A DNA stretch of 64,000 bases from DATARH01 sp963746885 (lineage in GTDB: Bacteria > Pseudomonadota > Alphaproteobacteria > ATCC43930 > CGMCC-115725). Both the position numbers and the translations under genes were made by a program. Positions 17,758 to 25,325 of this stretch are shown piece by piece. Within the stretch, counting starts at the first letter, position 1. The number at the start of each line of letters is the position of its first letter. The DNA lies in assembly GCA_963746885.1 (NCBI GenBank), contig CAVVDM010000010.1, positions 92,651-156,650 of the forward strand, in the 5' to 3' direction. Below the pieces are notes generated by a model that saw only the letters and a program-made list of their open reading frames with translations, was not told the origin of the DNA and searched no databases.

Positions 17758-17802
17758 TGGTTGCGGGGATAGGATTTGAACCTATGACCTTCAGGTTATG
17801 AG
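17758..17802 (-). pseudogene. 3' fragment of initiator tRNA-Met (CAT), likely attachment-site remnant
   Basis: On the minus strand, 45 nt reproduce the end of an initiator tRNA-Met gene. It contains the CAT anticodon loop (CTCATAACCTGAAGG), an intact T arm (ATAGG/CCTAT around TTCAAAT) and the 3' acceptor strand CCCCGCAACCA with encoded CCA. The 5' half (acceptor, D arm and 5' anticodon stem) is absent: adjacent bases do not pair. Integrative elements that recombine within tRNA 3' ends leave such pieces. It marks the junction between chromosomal genes on the left and debris-rich DNA on the right. Confidence 0.8.
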
Positions 17803-17934
17803 ACGGGACGCTAGAATTATAAATCATTGTTGTTGAAAGATAAAAATTTCCTATGAAATCAGGTGCTCTAATCTTACTGAGTCAGAAACTCGCAGAGTAG
17901 TGGTGTTCGGGTCGGAGCCGTCAGGATAGGGTGC

Positions 17935-18486
17935 GTGGTAATACGCGATGAAGGGGCGGCAAAACTGCCAGCGACAGGCGGTAAATCATCAGCTCTGCCA
18001 GCCATGCTGCCGGAGGATCCCGACCTGGTGAAATTCTCGCTGGCCGGCGTGCAAATGAGATTCTCAATGATAGCGGCGGGAGATCGGCTGGCGATCCCGG
18101 CGCATGGCGAAGGCGGGCGTATCATTGTGAAGCTTCCAAGTAAGGATTAGCCGGACCTGCCGGAGATCGAATATGGTGCGATGCGGCTTGCCGAACCGGT
18201 CAGCGTCGAAATCGCCGAAGTTATCCTTGTACCGGTTTCCCGCGTCGAAGGGATTAGAGAAAAATTATTGCGGCCGGGCAAAATTGTACTTGCGGTCCAA
18301 CGGTTCGATCGCGATGGCGAGCGCCGGATTTACATGGAAGATTTCGCGCAGATTTTGGGTGCGGTCGGAAATAAAAAATACAGCAAGACCAATATCGAGA
18401 CGATGGTAAGGTTGGCGGCACGATTTACGCCCGACCCCGCGGCCACGGTGCTGGAAATGGTCCGGCGCATCGTTGGTCGGGGGTGA
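17935..18486 (+). pseudogene. HipA-family kinase remnant with in-frame stop
   Basis: Two pieces in one frame, separated by TAG at 18148, match the central part of HipA toxin kinases: FSLAGVQMRFSM and IPAHGEGGRIIVKLPS, then RFDRDGERRIYMEDFAQILG and DPAATVLEMVRRIV. The N-terminal domain start and the C-terminal catalytic and magnesium-binding motifs are missing: HipA is about 400-440 aa and only about 180 codons remain. The frame is open upstream to 17881 without a good start. No HipB antitoxin gene is adjacent. It is a decayed toxin-antitoxin gene next to the tRNA fragment. Confidence 0.75.
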
Positions 18487-18514
18487 TCTGGTGCTTGCCG
18501 GCGTCCCGCTCCAG

Positions 18515-19414
18515 CTACGACATGACCATGTGCCGATACAGCATCACGCCGGTGACGCGTAGGCCGGCAAGCTTCCAGCGCTCTATCTGCGGAAAATTCT
18601 CTGCGATCAGGCTTTGTGTGTACAGCCTCTCCGCCAGTTCGGAGAGCTTGTGGACCGCCGCGATTGTCTCCAGCGCGCGATCGCCCGGCAGAGTTTGCTC
18701 CAGATAGAGGCGGATCTGATCGCGGGTAAACGGCAATAGCACGAAGACGCGTTAATCGTCGGCCCGCACCCCGTCGCGGCCTTCCGCGGTAAGCGCGGTC
18801 TTCTGCTCGCGCAGGCTCCGAAAATAATGCGTGCGGCAGGTGATCAGGACACGCCCAGGACGTCCGGAGGTTGTCTTCTCGCGCCGCCGCGGGAACAGCG
18901 CCGGCGTTAGAATGCGAAACAACTCTCGGGTGAGGCGCTGACCCGCCGCCGGGGACAGATGCACCAGCACCTCGTCGAGCCCGTCGAAGATCGCAATGGC
19001 GCCCTCTTCCTGCACCAAGCGGATGACCTCCTGTCCGCTCAGCCGGCTGTCGGCCGCACCACTCTGCCAACTGCGGCGCAATACCGTGTCGATGATGGTA
19101 TTGAGGGCCGGTTCGGATTTGGCCAAGTCACCGATATGACGCAGGTCGAGATTGATCGGCAGCGGCAGGGATGGCGTTGCCTCGCGCGCGATGAGCATGT
19201 CGCGGGCAAAAGCCATGCTGGTCGTGGTCTTGCCCATCCCGTATTCGCTGAGCAGCGCGCAGTAGCTCGGCCCCGACGCATCGCAGGCCCATTCGTTCAA
19301 ATAGGCCAGCGCATCGCCCCGCTCCCCGTCGGGAACTCCTTCGAGCTTCCCCTGGCTATCGCGTCGAAGCGAACAGGTTTCAGCGCAACGGGCGGAGCTA
19401 TCGCCGAATTTTGG
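18515..19414 (-). pseudogene. NACHT-type STAND NTPase remnant with in-frame stop
   Basis: A signalling ATPase fragment read from about 19414 down to 18515. Walker A is SEYGMGKTTTSMAFARD, Walker B is AIAIFDGLDEVLVHL, and the sensor-1 strand is VLITCRTHYFRSL, as in NACHT NTPases. An in-frame TAA at 18752 splits it, and the same frame continues as LLPFTRDQIRLYLEQTLPGD. There is no start codon for the N-terminal effector region, and the C-terminal sensor repeats are absent. NACHT proteins of this kind often act in phage defence. This copy cannot make a complete protein. Confidence 0.75.
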
Positions 19415-19449
19415 TGATGGCCTGAGGGTTCAGGCGGCGCTGGTAGCCC

Positions 19450-20646
19450 CTAACCGGCGTCGCACCGCCGCCGCAGCAGCATTGGCCCGTACCGCAGCAC
19501 GAAGCCCGAGAAGGCAGCGATCCAGAAGCATGCGGAGGCAAGCAGAAGCGGCATGTTCCAATCGGCAACAAAGGCTGCTGCAATGCGCGCGAGCGCCGCG
19601 ACGGTGACAAGGATATAGATCAGGTTGGTGGCCCAATCCGCCGATAGAGCGCGCCCTGTATGACCCCGCGTGGCGCGCGTCATCACGGCCAGGGTCATGG
19701 TGCCGATTGCTCCGGCCGTCAACGCGTGAATGGCAGCGCTTGACGGCAGGCCGGGATTCAGCATCGCAAGGCCGAGCAAGGCGGTACCCAGCACGAGCCA
19801 CGCGTAGCCGACATGCAAGACCAGCAGCAGCGGCTCGGTGACCGTCGCGCTGCCGCGCCACCGCAGCAGGCGCCACAGGTTGAGGGCGGCGCCAAGAAGC
19901 AGGAGCAAACCCACTGGGCGGAACGCTGGAAAGAACGCCCAGCCCAGGAGGCCGGTATGCAGGACGCCGAGTGCCGCCCGGTCGATCCGGCCGTGCGCGG
20001 CAGGAGGATTTGCGTTCGGCCGCTTTGCCAGCCAGTTCCGGGTGAAGGCCGGTACGATCCGCCCCGCCACGACCGAGATCAGCATGATCACCGCGGCGAG
20101 TCCGAGCCGCCACCCGAGCCCTGCGGGGATGGCGATGCCATCGGCCTCAAGATGCATCAGCAGATTGGCGATGCCGAGAACCGTCACCGGTATGACCATC
20201 GGCAGATTACGCCAGTTCCGCCCGGCGACGATCTCCCGCGCAACGACCCCGGCCAGGATCATCGGAAAGGACACATCAGCTGCAATCGCCAGCCACGCGG
20301 GCATCAGCACCGAGATCAGGCAGGCAATCCGCCCGACCAGCCACAAGCCGGCGAGTAGCGCCAGCGACACGCCGCGTATCGGAAGCCGTCCGGTCCAGTT
20401 CGGGATCGCGGTCAGCAGGAAACCGGCGATCGTCGCCATCACGAAGCCGAACAACATTTCGTGGATGTGCCAGGCGAGCGGGTCGAACCGGCTCGGCAGG
20501 ACGCCCCCGGTGACGAATAGGACGATCCACAGCGCCAGCGCTGCCGCCGACCACAGCCCGGCCGCGAGGAAGAACGGTCGAAAGCCGTGGGTCAGGAACG
20601 CCGGCAAGGGAAGCTGTCTAGCCGCGTCGGCGGCGAGCGTGTTCAC
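19450..20646 (-). CDS. nnrS: NnrS family protein
   Basis: A 398-aa polytopic membrane protein of the NnrS family, a haem/copper-containing protein linked to nitric-oxide stress and usually encoded beside NO or nitrite reductases. PAFLTHGFRPFFLAAG, WHIHEMLFGFVMATIAGFLL and ATRGHTGR are family landmarks, with their conserved His residues. About twelve hydrophobic helices are visible. I chose the GTG at 20646, 2 nt after the norB remnant's stop, because upstream codons overlap norB in another frame. It is last in the nsrR operon. Confidence 0.9.
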   Translation of the reverse strand: MNTLAADAARQLPLPAFLTHGFRPFFLAAGLWSAAALALWIVLFVTGGVLPSRFDPLAWHIHEMLFGFVMATIAGFLLTAIPNWTGRLPIRGVSLALLAGLWLVGRIACLISVLMPAWLAIAADVSFPMILAGVVAREIVAGRNWRNLPMVIPVTVLGIANLLMHLEADGIAIPAGLGWRLGLAAVIMLISVVAGRIVPAFTRNWLAKRPNANPPAAHGRIDRAALGVLHTGLLGWAFFPAFRPVGLLLLLGAALNLWRLLRWRGSATVTEPLLLVLHVGYAWLVLGTALLGLAMLNPGLPSSAAIHALTAGAIGTMTLAVMTRATRGHTGRALSADWATNLIYILVTVAALARIAAAFVADWNMPLLLASACFWIAAFSGFVLRYGPMLLRRRCDAG

Positions 20647-20648
20647 GC

Positions 20649-21244
20649 TCACTCGCCGGCGGAACGCGCCAGCGCCTGCGCGCCCGGGATCAAACGCACG
20701 ACGAAACGCGGCAGGATCGGTCGCGACTTGATGATGAAGTCCCACGCCATCAGCAACGCGCCAAGGGCAAAGACCACGTCGCCCGGGAAGCGCATCCACT
20801 GCCAGAACAACGTCGTGTCATAGAATTCCTGGCTGCGCGCGTAGGCGAAGCCATGCTCATAGACGGCGTCGAGCTGTGGCCAGCCGATCGGGAAGAAATT
20901 GAAAAGGATCCACAGGACCGGGCCGCCATTGTAGAGCCAGAACGCCCACTGCCCGAGCCGCTCGCCGAACGGATGCCGGTCGGCGGCGGCAAAGACCTTG
21001 CCGGTCTTGGCCTTGGCGATGCCTTCTTCGGTGAGTTTGGCGAGGCGGACAAGGTTGGCGGCGGTGTAATCCTCGCCGAAATACGACCCCATGCCATAAA
21101 GGGCGCCTCCCGATAGGTGAGATCGGTCATCCAACCGAGCACCGCGAAGCAGGTCACGGCGACGAACAGCAGGATCCATTTGAGGACGTTGCTGACGGGA
21201 TCCTCGATCTGCCGGCCGGCCATCCCGGCATCTGCTGTTGTCAT
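20649..21244 (-). pseudogene. norB: quinol-dependent nitric oxide reductase (norB) with deletions and frameshift
   Basis: The N-terminal helix is intact from ATG 21244 (MTTADAGMAGRQ, then VLGWMTDLTYREAP). Just after it, near 21110, the homology shifts frame to YGMGSYFGEDYTAANLVRLA. After GKVFAAADRHPFGERLGQWAF it jumps straight to the C-terminal helices ending WMRFPGDVVFALGALLMAW. qNor proteins are about 750 aa, and here about 190 codons survive. All haem b and iron ligand histidines of the catalytic core are gone. The gene therefore cannot reduce NO, although its regulator and nnrS look intact. Confidence 0.82.
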
Positions 21245-21326
21245 CGCTTCCCCCCAATGGCCTTCCGGCGGTGTTTTGATCTGCTGCACGCCGGACGCGG
21301 CCGCGCGCGGCAGGCATAGGTTCCGC

Positions 21327-21803
21327 TCAGAACGGCGACCATCCCTGGCTGCCGGCCACCGCGCCGAATACGGTGATGACGCCGAGCGCGAGCAGGACCC
21401 AATGGGCCGTGTGCAACCAGGCGAAGGTGCGGTCGGGCCGGATGGTTGCCCATTGGCGGAGCCGGCGGTCGAGGATGAACGGCTCGATCACGAACAGGCC
21501 GACCGCGAACAGTGTCCATAGGACAACCATCGCGTGCATCCACCAGAATTCGGCCGAGCGGAACCGGTCCCAGAGATCGGCCCGGGCCACCATGTAAAAG
21601 CCGCTCGCCCCGACGACGATGATCGCGGCCCGCGCCTGCCAGACGAAACGGCGCTCGATCGCCTGGAATGCCGCAAGCCGGTCAGCGCCGAGATCGCCGC
21701 GCCGGACCGCCGGCAATACGATGGTGGTCACCATCGCGACACCGCCGATCCAGATAACGACGGCGAGGACATGCAGCGCGCGGGCGAGAGCGACATCATC
21801 CAT
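21327..21803 (-). CDS. small membrane protein of the NO-stress operon
   Basis: A 158-aa protein with four predicted helices (ALHVLAVVIWIGGVAM; AAIIVVGASGFYMV; WWMHAMVVLWTLFAVGLFV; HWVLLALGVITVFGAV). The His in ALHVLAVVIWIGG and further His residues near helix ends (WWMHAM, LHTAHW) suggest a CopD-like or cytochrome-like haem protein; this is inference. It lies 18 nt after nsrR and 82 nt before the norB remnant on the same strand, so it probably belongs to NO handling. Confidence 0.75.
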   Translation of the reverse strand: MDDVALARALHVLAVVIWIGGVAMVTTIVLPAVRRGDLGADRLAAFQAIERRFVWQARAAIIVVGASGFYMVARADLWDRFRSAEFWWMHAMVVLWTLFAVGLFVIEPFILDRRLRQWATIRPDRTFAWLHTAHWVLLALGVITVFGAVAGSQGWSPF

Positions 21804-21821
21804 GGCCGGCCTCGCCCCGGG

Positions 21822-22274
21822 TCATTCCGCAGGCCGCATCTCGGGCGCGAGGCCCAGGCTGTGGACGAGCGGGGCGCCCGGCGCCAACAGATCGGCGAGC
21901 GTATAGCCGTCGAGCGTCCGCAAGAACGCCAGCGTCGCTTCGCGCAGCGCGTGGCGCAGGACGCAGCATCCTTCGATCCGGCAGAACCCTGTCGCAGCGA
22001 GGCACCCGACCACGGCGAGTTCCTCTTCGGTCTCGCGCACCACCGCCCCGATCCCGATCTCTCCAGGCGAACGCGCCAGCCTGATCCCGCCGCCCTTGCC
22101 CCGGATCGTATCGAGATAGCCTTGCTGGCCGAGCTTGTTGACAACCTTCATCAGGTGGGTCTTCGAGACGTCGAAGCTGGCGGCGATCTCGGCAATCGTC
22201 GCGAGCCGCCCGCCCGCAGCGCCCACATAGATCAGCGTGCGCAGCGCATAATCGGTCCACAACGTCAGCCGCAT
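21822..22274 (-). CDS. nsrR: Rrf2-family NO-sensing repressor NsrR
   Basis: A 150-aa Rrf2 regulator. The winged helix spans residues 1-80 (MRLTLWTDYALRTLIYVG, FDVSKTHLMKVVNKLGQQGY). Cysteines at 91, 98 and 103/104 (CLAATGFCRIEGCC) can hold the iron-sulfur cluster that NO destroys. I chose the ATG at 22274 because MRLT..DYALR is the universal Rrf2 start. The long frame upstream has no homology. It heads the operon with the membrane protein, norB remnant and nnrS. A candidate NsrR operator lies about 48 nt upstream, so autoregulation is likely. Confidence 0.88.
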   Translation of the reverse strand: MRLTLWTDYALRTLIYVGAAGGRLATIAEIAASFDVSKTHLMKVVNKLGQQGYLDTIRGKGGGIRLARSPGEIGIGAVVRETEEELAVVGCLAATGFCRIEGCCVLRHALREATLAFLRTLDGYTLADLLAPGAPLVHSLGLAPEMRPAE

Positions 22275-22321
22275 GGCCTGTTTGTCTCTCGCATCGGCGC
22301 GGTTAACCGCTTGAGGGGATA

Positions 22322-22343
22322 ACATGCATATTATATGCCTCTT
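22322..22343 (-). promoter_or_regulatory. candidate NsrR operator
   Basis: The sequence ACATGCATATTATATGCCTC followed by TT is an imperfect palindrome. It has the half-site pattern of the known NsrR consensus (AAGATGCATTT and its mirror image). It lies 48-69 nt upstream of the nsrR start codon, where a promoter would be. It is AT-rich in an otherwise GC-rich neighbourhood. Confidence 0.6.
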
Positions 22344-22400
22344 AAAAGGTGAAGGCAACACGCCACCCTCGCAGGTGCACCGCACGAGGATCAGAATGAG

Positions 22401-22829
22401 TTGCTCGCCCGATGCCTTCTGGCGCGAGATCCCGAGGCCCACCTCGCCGGGCCGCTTGAATTCGACATGCCACCTGATCTGGTGGCGTCGTTCCTGATGG
22501 CACCGCCGATCGACACCGTGCAGGCGGCAGCCCTCGGCGCCGTCTTCGAGCGCGATTTTCCAGCGCTGCCGCTGCCTCGGCCGCGCGCCGATCTGGTCGA
22601 GGAGATCCGCACCGATCCGCCGGTCCCGGGGTCGTATGTGGCGCGCGTGATTGGTGCGGCGACCATCCGGGTCGAGGGGCAGCGGGAGCATGCTGAGTGC
22701 ACCGGCCGATGCCGTTGCCTGCGGGAAGATAGCAGTGATGGGACGATCAGCGCCTTCGCGCGGCGGTTGGGCATGATCGTAGCAACGGAGCCCGACGATG
22801 CCACGACGCAACGATCCTCGTATCCCTGA
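22401..22829 (+). CDS. uncertain hypothetical ORF or gene remnant
   Basis: An open frame of 142 codons with high third-position GC, as in local genes (DPEAHLAGPLEFDMPPDLVA, RPRADLVEEIRTDPPVPGSY). I do not recognise it. Coding character seems to fade after about 22690. There is no clear ribosome-binding site and the start is arbitrary. The 3' end overlaps the IS256 transposase remnant. It may be the tail of a gene interrupted by that element. Confidence 0.3.
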   Translation: MLARCLLARDPEAHLAGPLEFDMPPDLVASFLMAPPIDTVQAAALGAVFERDFPALPLPRPRADLVEEIRTDPPVPGSYVARVIGAATIRVEGQREHAECTGRCRCLREDSSDGTISAFARRLGMIVATEPDDATTQRSSYP

Positions 22830-22882
22830 CGCTATCCTCGACCGGTTGCTCGTCGACGGCGGCCGCAGCCAAGCTCTATGAC
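22799..22882 (+). pseudogene. IS256-family transposase N-terminal fragment
   Basis: The 27-aa frame MPRRNDPRIPDAILDRLLVD matches the start of Mutator/IS256 transposases (which read M-RRKDP-IPD-LLDQLL). It ends at TGA 22882. The remaining roughly 370 codons are gone, and different transposase debris follows directly. Confidence 0.65.
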
Positions 22883-22885
22883 CGC

Positions 22886-22996
22886 AAGACACCGATTACC
22901 GCAGCTGCAATCCCCAACGACCGAGCGACGCCGTTCTACGATGAGCACGCCATGCGGCTCTGTCGGATGCTGACCGACGGCGGCACCAATATCACA
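22886..22996 (+). pseudogene. transposase (integrase-core) fragment
   Basis: The translation NDRATPFYDEHAMRLCRMLT followed by DGGT matches the stretch before the second catalytic Asp of a common rve-type transposase family (L-NDRV-PFF-EH-I-LLRVLTDRGTEY). It is a remnant with no ends visible. Its family (IS481-like or IS3-like) is uncertain. Confidence 0.5.
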
Positions 22997-23103
22997 ACGC
23001 GCTCATCACGCCAGCGTGGCCAGCGACAATACGCGAACCCGGCGTCGCGCTGGGCGGCAGTGACGCGCCGTATGTGCGTTGATGATTGCGCTAATTGGCG
23101 CAG

Positions 23104-23448
23104 TCATGCCGCCTGTGGCTTTGGCTCCTTCGGCCGGATATAGGCAACTGCCGAATGTTCCATGCAGTACGGCTTTCCCGCCATCGGCCGGCCGCCGCAG
23201 AAATGGAAATCAGCATCGGTCGGGTGGCCGATCGGCCACATGCACACCGGCCCGTTAAAATCGAACACGTTGCGCCGCGGCGCCGCACATTCCTTTACCA
23301 CCCGCGGCACCAGCCCGATCCGGTGGACCTTGCCGATCACCGCGTTCTTGCTCACCCCGATGCGCCGGCCGATTTCCGCCGTGGTCACCCCCTCGTCCCA
23401 CAGCTGCGTCAATTGCTCAATACGCTCGGGCGTCCAGGTCCCCTCCAT
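23104..23448 (-). CDS. gcrA: GcrA cell cycle regulator
   Basis: A 114-aa GcrA-family protein. GcrA works with the housekeeping sigma factor at promoters carrying CcrM-methylated GANTC sites and drives cell-cycle genes in alphaproteobacteria. The N-terminal helix-turn-helix is WTPERIEQLTQLWDEG followed by IGVSKNAVIGKVHRIGL. The C-terminal motif CMWPIGHPTDADFHFCGG with PYCMEH is the family's sigma-interacting, cysteine-rich tail. The linker is short: Caulobacter GcrA is about 170 aa. I chose the ATG at 23448 because homology starts there. An inverted repeat lies just upstream. It is the best lineage marker in the window. Confidence 0.9.
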   Translation of the reverse strand: MEGTWTPERIEQLTQLWDEGVTTAEIGRRIGVSKNAVIGKVHRIGLVPRVVKECAAPRRNVFDFNGPVCMWPIGHPTDADFHFCGGRPMAGKPYCMEHSAVAYIRPKEPKPQAA

Positions 23449-23474
23449 TGGATTTCCCCCGTATCCTGTAGCGA

Positions 23475-23498
23475 TGTATGTTGCCCCCACAACATACA
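23475..23498. promoter_or_regulatory. perfect 9-bp inverted repeat upstream of gcrA
   Basis: TGTATGTTG and CAACATACA form a perfect palindrome with a 6-nt spacer. It lies 27-50 nt upstream of the gcrA start codon. This placement suits an operator overlapping the promoter or an mRNA-leader hairpin. The protein that binds it is unknown. Confidence 0.5.
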
Positions 23499-23531
23499 GT
23501 ATCAGTCTTGTGGCTTGACGCCAAGAGAGAA

Positions 23532-24596
23532 CTATATCTGGTTAGCACCTCCTTCCGTCGCATCGCGGCGATAGCTTAACACCTTTGAAAAATAAGCCGA
23601 AGCCCGGCTTTCCGGCAAAAATCCGGGGCGAAACAGCGAATCCAGATCGGCGCGCAGATAGCTCGCGTAGTAGGGCTCGTGAAACGCGAGTGGGAAATAG
23701 TCGAGCAGCGCGTCGTAATCGGGCTCGTCGCCGGTCTGCAGCGAATCGACAAGGATCAGCGTCCCACCCGGCTTCAGCACGCGGCCGATCTCGCCGGCGA
23801 CGGCGCGGCGCACGCGCGGCGGCAATTCGTGGAACAGGTAGACGCAGCAAACGATGTCGAACTCCCCGTCGGCAAACGGCATCGCCTCGGCCGCCGCCTC
23901 GATCAGCGTGACCCGCGACCATGGCGCGAGCCGGCACCGCGCGACCGCGAGATAGGGCGCCGACAGGTCAAGCCCGGTGACGGCGAGCCGCGGGTGATTG
24001 CGCTTGACGTCGCGCAGGAACGCACCGGTGCCGCAGCCGATGTCGAGCAGCCGCAGGATGCCCGGCGCACCGGCGTAACGCTGCACCGCGTCGCGCAGCG
24101 GCACCAACGCCTGGCGTCGCATCGCCGCCGCGCCGCCGCCAAACAGCACCTCGACCTGATGATCGTAGCGCTCGGCCGAGGCGGCGCTCAGATAGCCGTC
24201 ACTCTGAAAATGAAACTTGCGCCGGTAATAGGCCGGATAGCGCGCCTCCTCGGCCTGCGGCAGCCGGGCATCAGCCACAGTCCCGTGGCGCCGCGCCTCG
24301 ACCGCCCCGAGGTCGGCGAAAAAATCGGCGGCCCGACGCAAGCCCGCCAGCGGATTGCCACGCCAATCCTCGGGCGCCGCGTAGATGCCGGCGGCAATAT
24401 TATGCCAATCCTGCTCAACGAGGCGCCATAGATCGGCGACAAGGCGCTGCCGGTCGGGAATCGGGCGGCGGCGCAACCGCTGCGGCACCGGCACCGGCCG
24501 GGTGAGCCGCGCGGCCAGCAGTTTCTGGCCGAAGTACCAGCCGATCCGCGCCATCTGCGCGGCCTCGAAGGCGAGTCGGTCGAAGGTGTTGGCCAT
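23532..24596 (-). CDS. class I SAM-dependent methyltransferase
   Basis: A 354-aa cytoplasmic methyltransferase. Motif I is RLLDIGCGTGAFLRDVKR at about residue 185. VTGLDLSAPYLAVAR, AEAMPFADGEFDIVCCVYLF and IGRVLKPGGTLILVDSL are motifs II to post-III. The 170-residue N-terminus (helical, containing YYRRKFHFQSDGYLS) is typical of an uncharacterised alphaproteobacterial family that methylates small molecules or lipids. The substrate is unknown. It is transcribed toward gcrA's promoter region, with 33 nt between its stop and the operator-like palindrome. Confidence 0.85.
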   Translation of the reverse strand: MANTFDRLAFEAAQMARIGWYFGQKLLAARLTRPVPVPQRLRRRPIPDRQRLVADLWRLVEQDWHNIAAGIYAAPEDWRGNPLAGLRRAADFFADLGAVEARRHGTVADARLPQAEEARYPAYYRRKFHFQSDGYLSAASAERYDHQVEVLFGGGAAAMRRQALVPLRDAVQRYAGAPGILRLLDIGCGTGAFLRDVKRNHPRLAVTGLDLSAPYLAVARCRLAPWSRVTLIEAAAEAMPFADGEFDIVCCVYLFHELPPRVRRAVAGEIGRVLKPGGTLILVDSLQTGDEPDYDALLDYFPLAFHEPYYASYLRADLDSLFRPGFLPESRASAYFSKVLSYRRDATEGGANQI

Positions 24597-24684
24597 CGTG
24601 CAATGGAGGTATAACGCAGCGGCCGATTTGCAAAGGGGTCGTGTCCCGAGGGGCGGTGGTCATCGCGGGTCTGACCTTCCCCCG

Positions 24685-25325
24685 GAAAAGTGGACACCGG
24701 GTTATGCGGATTTCGCCTCCGCCTGCTGGGGGGTGATGTAGCCGATGGCGGAGTGGATGCGCTGGCGATTGTAGTAGCCTTCGAGATAGGCGAACAGGTC
24801 GCGGCGGGCGGCGTCGCGATCGGGATATTCGCGGTGGTGGACGAGTTCGGTTTTCAGCGTGCCGCAGAAGCCCTGCATCGGCGCGTTATCGCAGCAGTTT
24901 CCCTTGCGGCTCATCGACGGGACGATGGCGGCGGCCCGCAGGATATCGCGGTAGTCGCCGGCAGCGTACTGACTGCCGCGCTCGAAATGATGGATCAGGC
25001 CCGGTCCCGGGCGGCGGCGCTGGATCGCCTTCGCCGGTCGGGATGTCGGTAATATCGGCCAACCAGACCCCGGCCTTCGCCGGGGCAGGCTCTGGTTGGG
25101 CCGGTCGGCCGCAAAATTCCGATCGAGCAGGTTTGCCGCCACCGGCAGGGAATGCTTGCTGTCGGTTGTGCACACCCGGTAGCGGCGCCCGAGCCCGGAT
25201 ACCGTGCCGGCGCATCAACCGCTCGACCCGCTTGCGGCTGACGGTTTGGCCCTCGGCCGGCAGCTCGGCATGGATGCGCGGCGCGCCATATCGCTCCCGG
25301 TGGCGGGCATGAACACCGACGGCGC
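24685..25325 (-). pseudogene. IS3-family transposase (orfB) remnant, deleted and frameshifted
   Basis: On the minus strand the N-terminal part HARHRERYGAPRIHAELPAE begins abruptly at about 25325, where it abuts plus-strand IS DNA. After a REP-like hairpin insertion near 25061-25097 the reading frame changes. It resumes as LIHHFERGSQYAAGDYRDIL and ends RIHSAIGYITPQQAEAKSA at 24702. The central DDE region is partly lost, and the second Asp motif reads HHFERG instead of HHSDRG. The outer end TGGACACCGG (24690) is the terminal repeat also seen at the other IS3 copy. Confidence 0.75.
25061..25097. repeat. REP-like hairpin inside the IS3 remnant
   Basis: The core CCCCGGC-CTTC-GCCGGGG (25068-25085) is flanked by a second perfect pair, AACCAGA (25061-25067) and TCTGGTT (25091-25097). 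The whole segment folds into a long imperfect stem. GC-rich palindromes with a CTTC loop are typical of extragenic repetitive elements in proteobacteria. Here it interrupts a dead transposase gene. Confidence 0.55.

Noticed and set aside
17758..17802. Functional tRNA gene
   Set aside because: The 5' acceptor strand, the D arm and the 5' side of the anticodon stem are absent.
18148..18150. Selenocysteine/pyrrolysine-type or programmed readthrough of the HipA TAG
   Set aside because: HipA proteins need no recoded residue here, and the gene is also truncated at the C-terminus, so a dead gene is simpler.
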